Origin: Gammaproteobacteria bacterium
Lineage (GTDB): Bacteria > Pseudomonadota > Gammaproteobacteria > Steroidobacterales > Steroidobacteraceae
Direction: 5' to 3'
Assembly: GCA_004297335.1 (NCBI GenBank)
Contig: SCUD01000015.1
Span: 1 to 64,000 of the forward strand
DNA: 64,000 bases
The notes under the pieces: model-generated
Database searches by the model: none
What the model saw: only the letters and a program-made list of their open reading frames with translations
What the model was told of the DNA's origin: nothing
Part shown: piece after piece, positions 58,729 to 64,000 of the stretch
How positions within the stretch are numbered: the stretch's first letter is position 1
Layout of the letters: each line of letters opens with the position of its first letter
Translations under genes and position numbers: made by a program

Positions 58729-59667
58729 GTGAGCAACCAGCTGGCGGTCGCGTTCGCCGGAACCCCAGCCTTCGCGCTGCCGGCACTCGAGGCGATCGCC
58801 ACCTCGTCCAACCGGATCGTCGCCGTCTATACACAGCCTGACCGGCCCGCCGGCCGGGGCCGGAAGCTGGCGGCGAGCCCGGTGCGGCAGCGCGCGGCCG
58901 TGCTTGGCCTGCCGGTGGAGCAGCCGGCCACGCTCGGCGATCCGGCGGTGCAGGCGCGGCTCGCCGCTCTTGCCCCGGACGTCCTGGTCGTCGTCGCCTA
59001 CGGCTTGTTGCTGCCGCCGGCGATACTGGCGACGCCGCGCCTCGGTTGCCTGAACATCCACGCTTCGCTGCTGCCGCGCTGGCGTGGCGCCGCACCGGTG
59101 CAGCGCGCGATCGAGGCCGGGGACAGCACGACCGGCATCAGCATCATGCGCATGGAGGCGGGGCTCGACACCGGGCCGGTGATGCTTACGGAGGCCACAC
59201 CGATCGGAGCCCGCGAGACCGCGGGTGAACTGCTCGAGCGCCTGGCTGCCGCCGGGGGTCGGCTGATCCTGGCCGCGCTCGATGCGCTGGCGGACGGGAC
59301 GGCTCGATTCTTAGCGCAGGATCCGGCATTGGCCACCCTGGCACCCAGGCTGCGCAAGGCCGAGGCACGCATCGACTGGCGCCTGCCCGCGGTGGCGATC
59401 GAGCGCCAGGTCCGCGCTTTCAATCCCTGGCCGGTTGCCGACACCCGTTGCGGCGGCCAGCAGCTCCGGATCTGGCAGGCGCGGGTCGCGCCAGCGGCCG
59501 CCGGCCCTGCTCCGGGCACGATCCTGGCCTCCGGGCGCGACGGGATCCTGGTGATGACTGGAGAGGAGGCCCTGGTGGTCGAGCGGGTGCAGCCGGAGGG
59601 CCGTCGCCCGATGAACGCCCCGGAATTCGCCCGCGCCCGGCCGCTCGACGGCCTGGTACTCGGCTGA
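58729..59667 (+). CDS. fmt: Methionyl-tRNA formyltransferase
   Basis: 'VAFAGTPAFALPALEAI', 'LGCLNIHASLLPRWRGAAPVQRAIEAGDSTTGISIMRMEAGLDTGPVM'. Confidence 0.97.
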   Translation: MSNQLAVAFAGTPAFALPALEAIATSSNRIVAVYTQPDRPAGRGRKLAASPVRQRAAVLGLPVEQPATLGDPAVQARLAALAPDVLVVVAYGLLLPPAILATPRLGCLNIHASLLPRWRGAAPVQRAIEAGDSTTGISIMRMEAGLDTGPVMLTEATPIGARETAGELLERLAAAGGRLILAALDALADGTARFLAQDPALATLAPRLRKAEARIDWRLPAVAIERQVRAFNPWPVADTRCGGQQLRIWQARVAPAAAGPAPGTILASGRDGILVMTGEEALVVERVQPEGRRPMNAPEFARARPLDGLVLG

Positions 59668-59669
59668 AG

Positions 59670-60998
59670 ATGCGCGCGCCGGCCGAAATCCGTGCCGCTG
59701 CGGCACGCGCCGTTGCGGCCGTCGCCGGCGAGGGGAGGACGCTCGAAGCCGCACTCGCGGGTCTGGCGGCCGTCCCCGAGGGTGGCCGGCCGGCGGTGCA
59801 GGCGCTCGCCTTTGGAACCGTGCGCTGGTACTTCGAACTCGAGGCCTGCCTGCGGCTGCTGAGCAACCGGCCGGTGGCGGGCCTCGAACCCGAAATCCGC
59901 GGCCTCGCGCTGGTTGGCCTGTACCAGCTCGCCCATGGCGCGACCCCGGCCCATGCAGCGGTCAGCGAGACCGTCGAGGCCGCGCGCGCGCTCCACCAGC
60001 CGCGCGCCGCCGGCCTGATCAATGCGCTGCTCCGGCGTTTCCAGCGGGATGGCGCGGCGATCCTGGCGGCGGCCCACGTGGGACCCGCCGCCCGGCATGC
60101 GCATCCGGAATGGCTGCTGGCGGCGCTGGCGCGCGACTGGCCCGACGACTGGCCGCAACTCGTGGCCGCGGGCAACCGCGAGCCGCCGATGTGGCTGCGG
60201 GTCAATCGGCGCCGCGGGAGCCGCGACGAATATCGGTTGCGACTGCTGGCGGCGGGCCAGGACGCGGCAGCGAGCCCGTTTGCGCCGGATGCGCTGCGTC
60301 TCGAGCAGCCGGTCGACGTCGGACAGCTGCCGGGTTTTGCGGACGGCGACGTGTCGGTCCAGGACCTGTCGGCACAGCTGGTGCCGGACTGGCTCGATGC
60401 GCGGCCGGGCATGCGGGTGCTGGACGCCTGCGCGGCGCCCGGTGGCAAGGCCTGCCACCTGCTCGAGCGCGAGCCCGCGCTCGCGGGTCTGGTCGCGCTG
60501 GACGTCGACGCCGGGCGCGCCCGGCGGATCCACGAGAACCTGGCTCGCCTCGGGCTGTCGGCGGAGGTCCGGGTCGCCGATGCCACCGATACGGCGGCCT
60601 GGTGGGATGGCCGGCCGTTCGACCGGGTACTGCTGGATGTCCCCTGTTCGGGAACCGGCGTGATCCGGCGCCATCCCGACATCAAGCTGCTGCGCCGGGC
60701 CGGGGACATCCCACGCTTCGCGGCTCGCCAGCGGCAGCTGCTGGCGGCGGGTCTCGAGGTCCTGGTCCCAGGCGGTCGCCTGCTGTACGTCACCTGTTCC
60801 CTGCTCGCGGCGGAGAACGACGAACTCATCCGCGCCTTTGTGGCGGCCGAGCCACGCGCGGAACACTGCAGCCAATCTGCTAGGCTTGCGTTGCCCGGCG
60901 TGGTGCCGGTGCGGGGGCCGGGGCCGGGATACACGCTGCCGGGAGGCGTAGCCGACGCCGATGGCTTCTATTACGCCTGCCTCGAAAAGCGGGCCTGA
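59670..60998 (+). CDS. rsmB: 16S rRNA (cytosine(967)-C5)-methyltransferase
   Basis: NusB-like N-term; 'VLDACAAPGGKACHLLE', 'VLLDVPCSGTGVIRRHPDIK', 'LLYVTCSLLAAENDELI'. Confidence 0.95.
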   Translation: MRAPAEIRAAAARAVAAVAGEGRTLEAALAGLAAVPEGGRPAVQALAFGTVRWYFELEACLRLLSNRPVAGLEPEIRGLALVGLYQLAHGATPAHAAVSETVEAARALHQPRAAGLINALLRRFQRDGAAILAAAHVGPAARHAHPEWLLAALARDWPDDWPQLVAAGNREPPMWLRVNRRRGSRDEYRLRLLAAGQDAAASPFAPDALRLEQPVDVGQLPGFADGDVSVQDLSAQLVPDWLDARPGMRVLDACAAPGGKACHLLEREPALAGLVALDVDAGRARRIHENLARLGLSAEVRVADATDTAAWWDGRPFDRVLLDVPCSGTGVIRRHPDIKLLRRAGDIPRFAARQRQLLAAGLEVLVPGGRLLYVTCSLLAAENDELIRAFVAAEPRAEHCSQSARLALPGVVPVRGPGPGYTLPGGVADADGFYYACLEKRA

Positions 60999-61007
60999 GG
61001 GACCGCC

Positions 61008-61589
61008 GTGCTGCGGATGCGTTGGCCAAAACCCACAGTGCTCGGCCTGGCACTGCTGCTGGGACTGCTGCAGTCCGGCGGGCGGGCTGGCGCCGCCGAT
61101 GAGCAGCGTTTCGCGATACGCAATGCCTTCGTCGAACTCGCGGGGGACAGCTGGCAACTCGAGGTCAGTCTCGACCTGGGTCTCACTGAGGCAGCGAACC
61201 AGGCGCTCGACGAAGGCATTCCGCTGACGCTCCGGCTCGAGGCCGAGGCGCACAGCCGGCGCAGGCTGTTGCCGAACGAGAAAGTCGCGGCGGTGGGCGG
61301 GCAGTGGCAGCTCGAGTATGACGCGCTGGCCAGCCGCTATGTTGTCAGCGATCTGAACCACGCTACCCGTGACAGCTACGCCTCCCGCGACGAAGCCCTG
61401 GCCGCGCTGGCGCGACCACGCGGGCTGCTGCTGGCAGATGCCGGCCAGCTGCCGCCGGACCGGCGCTTCGACGTCCGGGTGCGTGCTGTGATCGAGGTCG
61501 GTGAGCTGCCGGCCGCCGTACGCATGCTGCTGTTCTGGCGCAGTTTCAGCCAGGCCACCGAGTGGTACACCTGGACGGTGCGGCCATGA
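61008..61589 (+). CDS. DUF4390 domain-containing protein
   Basis: Exported; 'FAIRNAFVELAGDSWQLEVSLDLGLTEAANQALDEGIPLTLRLE'; between rsmB and ntrY. Confidence 0.88.
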   Translation: MLRMRWPKPTVLGLALLLGLLQSGGRAGAADEQRFAIRNAFVELAGDSWQLEVSLDLGLTEAANQALDEGIPLTLRLEAEAHSRRRLLPNEKVAAVGGQWQLEYDALASRYVVSDLNHATRDSYASRDEALAALARPRGLLLADAGQLPPDRRFDVRVRAVIEVGELPAAVRMLLFWRSFSQATEWYTWTVRP

Positions 61590-63769
61590 GCCGCTGGCGC
61601 TGGCTGCTGCCGGTAGCGATCGGGGCCGGCATCGTCGCCTGGGTCACCGCGCTCGCGCTGCTGGCACTGGTGTCCGAGGGTTCGCGGCGCTTCGACGAGT
61701 GGCAGCCGTGGATCCTGCTCGTCAATGCAGTGGGCGTGGTCGTACTGGTCGCGCTGATCGGCCGGCAGCTGGCCAACTTCGTCTCCGACTGGCGCCGGCA
61801 TGTTCCCGGCTCGCGGTTGCGCGGCCGCACGATGCTGATGTTCACGGGGCTCGCGGTGGCGCCGCTCCTGGTCGTGTTCACGTTCTCGGTGCTGTTCCTG
61901 ACCCGTGGCATCGACAGCTGGTTCCACGCCGAGGTGCGCCAGGGACTCACGGATGCGCTCGGCCTTTCGCGCGCGGCGCTGGACCTGCGCATGCGCGAGG
62001 TCACCGAGCGGACCGGGCATATCGCCGAGGACCTCACGGAACTGCGGGGCGTGCCGTTGATTGCGGCGCTGGATGGCCATCGCCGCCTGTCCGGTGCCGA
62101 CGAGCTGGTGGTGGCGGGTACCGGTGGCCAGCCGGAGGCCTACAGTTCCGCGAACCTGCAGCACAGCCTGCCCGGGACCGTGCCGGAGGAACTGCTGCTA
62201 CAGGTTCGCCAGGGACGATCCTATGTCGGCCTGGAGCCGGCCGAAGGGGGTTACCGGATCCGCGTGGCGACCGGGATCGTCTCCGGCGGCGGCCCGCCGG
62301 GGCCGCGGGTTCTGATCGCGACCTACCCGGTACCGCAGCGGCTGGCCGAACTCGCCGAGACCGTACAGGGTGCTTACCAGCAGTACGGTCGACTGTCGTT
62401 CCTGCGGGAGCCGCTCAAGCTGTCGTTCGTGCTGACGCTGTCGCTGGTGCTGCTGCTCGCGCTGCTCGCCGCCCTCTACGGGGCCCTGTTCTTCTCGCAG
62501 CGGCTGGTACGCCCGGTGCAGGACCTGATCGCCGGCACCCGGGCGGTCGCGAAGGGCGACTTCGCTACCCGGCTGGCCAGGGAGTCCCACGACGAGATCG
62601 GCTACCTGGTGACCTCGTTCAACGAGATGACGATCCGTCTGGCCCGGGCCCGCGAGGAGGCGCAGAAGAGTCGCGCCGCGGTCGAGGCCGAGCGCGCGGC
62701 GCTGGCGGCGGTGCTGGCGCGGCTGACGAGCGGCGTGATTTCGCTCGAGCCCGACCTGTCGGTCCGCGTCGCCAACCAGGCGGCCGGGCAGATTCTCGGG
62801 GTGGATTTCACCGCGGCCGCCGGCCGGCCGCTGGCGGAACTGGCCGCGACCCATCCGCTGCTGGAACAGTTGCTGGAGGCCGTCCAGCAGCACCTGCAGG
62901 CCGGCAGCAGCGAATGGCGCGAGCAACTGACCCTGCGCGGTGACTCCTCCCGGCGCGAACTCGTGTGTGCCTGCACGGCGCTGCCGGGCGAGGGCGGGGC
63001 GGCGGGCGGGCTCGTGCTCGTATTCGACGAGATCACGCAGCTGCTGCAGGCGCAACGCGAGGCGGCCTGGGGCGAGGTGGCGCGGCGGCTGGCCCACGAG
63101 ATCCGCAATCCGCTGACGCCAATCCAGCTGTCGGCCGAGCGCCTGCGGCGCAAACTGCACGACGGCCTCCCGCCGGCGCAGGCTGAGCTGCTGGATCGCG
63201 CGACGCACACGATCGTGCAGCAGGTCGAGGCCATGAAGCAGATGGTCGCGGCATTCAGCGAGTACGCGCGGGCGCCGCGGATCCAGCTGGCGGAGTTCGA
63301 TCTCGCCGCGCTGATCCGCCAGGTTTCCGACCTGTACCATGCACAGGACCCGCGCGTCGCCTTCGGCCTGCGGCTCGACCGGGGCGCGACGATGATCGAG
63401 GCCGACCGGGGCCGGATCCGCCAGCTGCTCAACAATCTGCTGACGAACTCGCTCGAGGCTCTCGACGGCCGGCCGGATCCTGTCATTATGATTGAGACCA
63501 GCCGTACGGGGGACCAGATCGTGTTGACCGTCACCGACAACGGGCCGGGCTTCCAGGCGGGAATCGCCGGGCAGGCCTTCGACCCCTATGTCACGAGCAA
63601 GCCGAAGGGCACCGGCCTCGGGCTCGCGATCGTCCGCCGGATCGTCGAGGAACATGGTGGCCAGGTCGAGCTGGCGAATGCCCCCGGCGGTGGCGCACGC
63701 ATTTCCGTATCCCTGCCGGCGGCGGCGCGCGCAGCGCGGGCCGGCGAAGCCAGGAGAGAACAGGCATGA
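61586..63769 (+). CDS. ntrY: Sensor histidine kinase, NtrY-type
   Basis: TM segments, HAMP 'FFSQRLVRPVQDLIAGTRAVAKGDFATRL', PAS, HisKA 'EVARRLAHEIRNPLTPIQLSAERLRRK', HATPase 'VTDNGPGF...GTGLGLAIVRRIVEEHGGQ'. Confidence 0.94.
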   Translation: MSRWRWLLPVAIGAGIVAWVTALALLALVSEGSRRFDEWQPWILLVNAVGVVVLVALIGRQLANFVSDWRRHVPGSRLRGRTMLMFTGLAVAPLLVVFTFSVLFLTRGIDSWFHAEVRQGLTDALGLSRAALDLRMREVTERTGHIAEDLTELRGVPLIAALDGHRRLSGADELVVAGTGGQPEAYSSANLQHSLPGTVPEELLLQVRQGRSYVGLEPAEGGYRIRVATGIVSGGGPPGPRVLIATYPVPQRLAELAETVQGAYQQYGRLSFLREPLKLSFVLTLSLVLLLALLAALYGALFFSQRLVRPVQDLIAGTRAVAKGDFATRLARESHDEIGYLVTSFNEMTIRLARAREEAQKSRAAVEAERAALAAVLARLTSGVISLEPDLSVRVANQAAGQILGVDFTAAAGRPLAELAATHPLLEQLLEAVQQHLQAGSSEWREQLTLRGDSSRRELVCACTALPGEGGAAGGLVLVFDEITQLLQAQREAAWGEVARRLAHEIRNPLTPIQLSAERLRRKLHDGLPPAQAELLDRATHTIVQQVEAMKQMVAAFSEYARAPRIQLAEFDLAALIRQVSDLYHAQDPRVAFGLRLDRGATMIEADRGRIRQLLNNLLTNSLEALDGRPDPVIMIETSRTGDQIVLTVTDNGPGFQAGIAGQAFDPYVTSKPKGTGLGLAIVRRIVEEHGGQVELANAPGGGARISVSLPAAARAARAGEARREQA

Positions 63770-64000
63770 GTTCCGCCCGCATCCTCGTCGTCGACGATGA
63801 AGCCGACATCCGCGATCTGCTGTGCGAGATCCTCGCCGAAGAGGGCTATGAGGTCGAGCCGGCGGCGAACGCCGCGGAGGCCCGCGACGCCTGCACCCGC
63901 CAGCGACCGGATCTCGTGCTGCTCGATATCTGGATGCCGGATACCGACGGCATCACGCTGCTGCGCGAGTGGTCGGTGAAGCAGCAGCTCACGTTCCCGG
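63766..64000 (+). CDS. ntrX: Response regulator, NtrX-like, N-terminal part (3' end outside window)
   Basis: 'MSSARILVVDDEADIRDLLCEILAEEGYEVEPAANAAEARDACTRQRPDLVLLDIWMPDTDGITLLREW' receiver domain; ATGA overlap with ntrY. Confidence 0.9.
   Translation, partial: MSSARILVVDDEADIRDLLCEILAEEGYEVEPAANAAEARDACTRQRPDLVLLDIWMPDTDGITLLREWSVKQQLTFP

Noticed and set aside
58998-61361. 787-aa minus-strand ORF opposite fmt/rsmB
   Set aside because: Antisense shadow of two conserved genes.

Overview
GC-rich chromosomal segment, most consistent with a gammaproteobacterium. The evidence is conserved gene order and protein families: def-fmt-rsmB-DUF4390-ntrYX next to dprA-smg-topA, plus glmU-glmS, hemB/hemF and gspAB. 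It is densely coded, mostly housekeeping and envelope genes, with about 53 supported CDSs. I saw no rRNA, tRNA, CRISPR array, transposase, integrase or prophage module. Places worth a second look: (i) an AT-rich promoter island with a perfect 24-bp palindrome upstream of a four-gene unit: a small exported protein with two TonB-box-like motifs, a YtrA-type GntR regulator, an ABC ATPase and an ABC permease; (ii) a predicted membrane protein joining a degenerate response-regulator receiver domain to a periplasmic TonB C-terminal domain; (iii) a DAK2-DegV (FakA/FakB-like) fusion; (iv) a DUF4286-DUF3667 fusion followed by two uncharacterised genes; (v) an HD/PDEase-like orphan protein; (vi) a stand-alone MprF-flippase-like protein paired with an alpha/beta hydrolase. 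Many very long overlapping ORFs in the supplied track are GC-driven shadow ORFs and were rejected. All family assignments come from reading motifs by eye; no database search was run.
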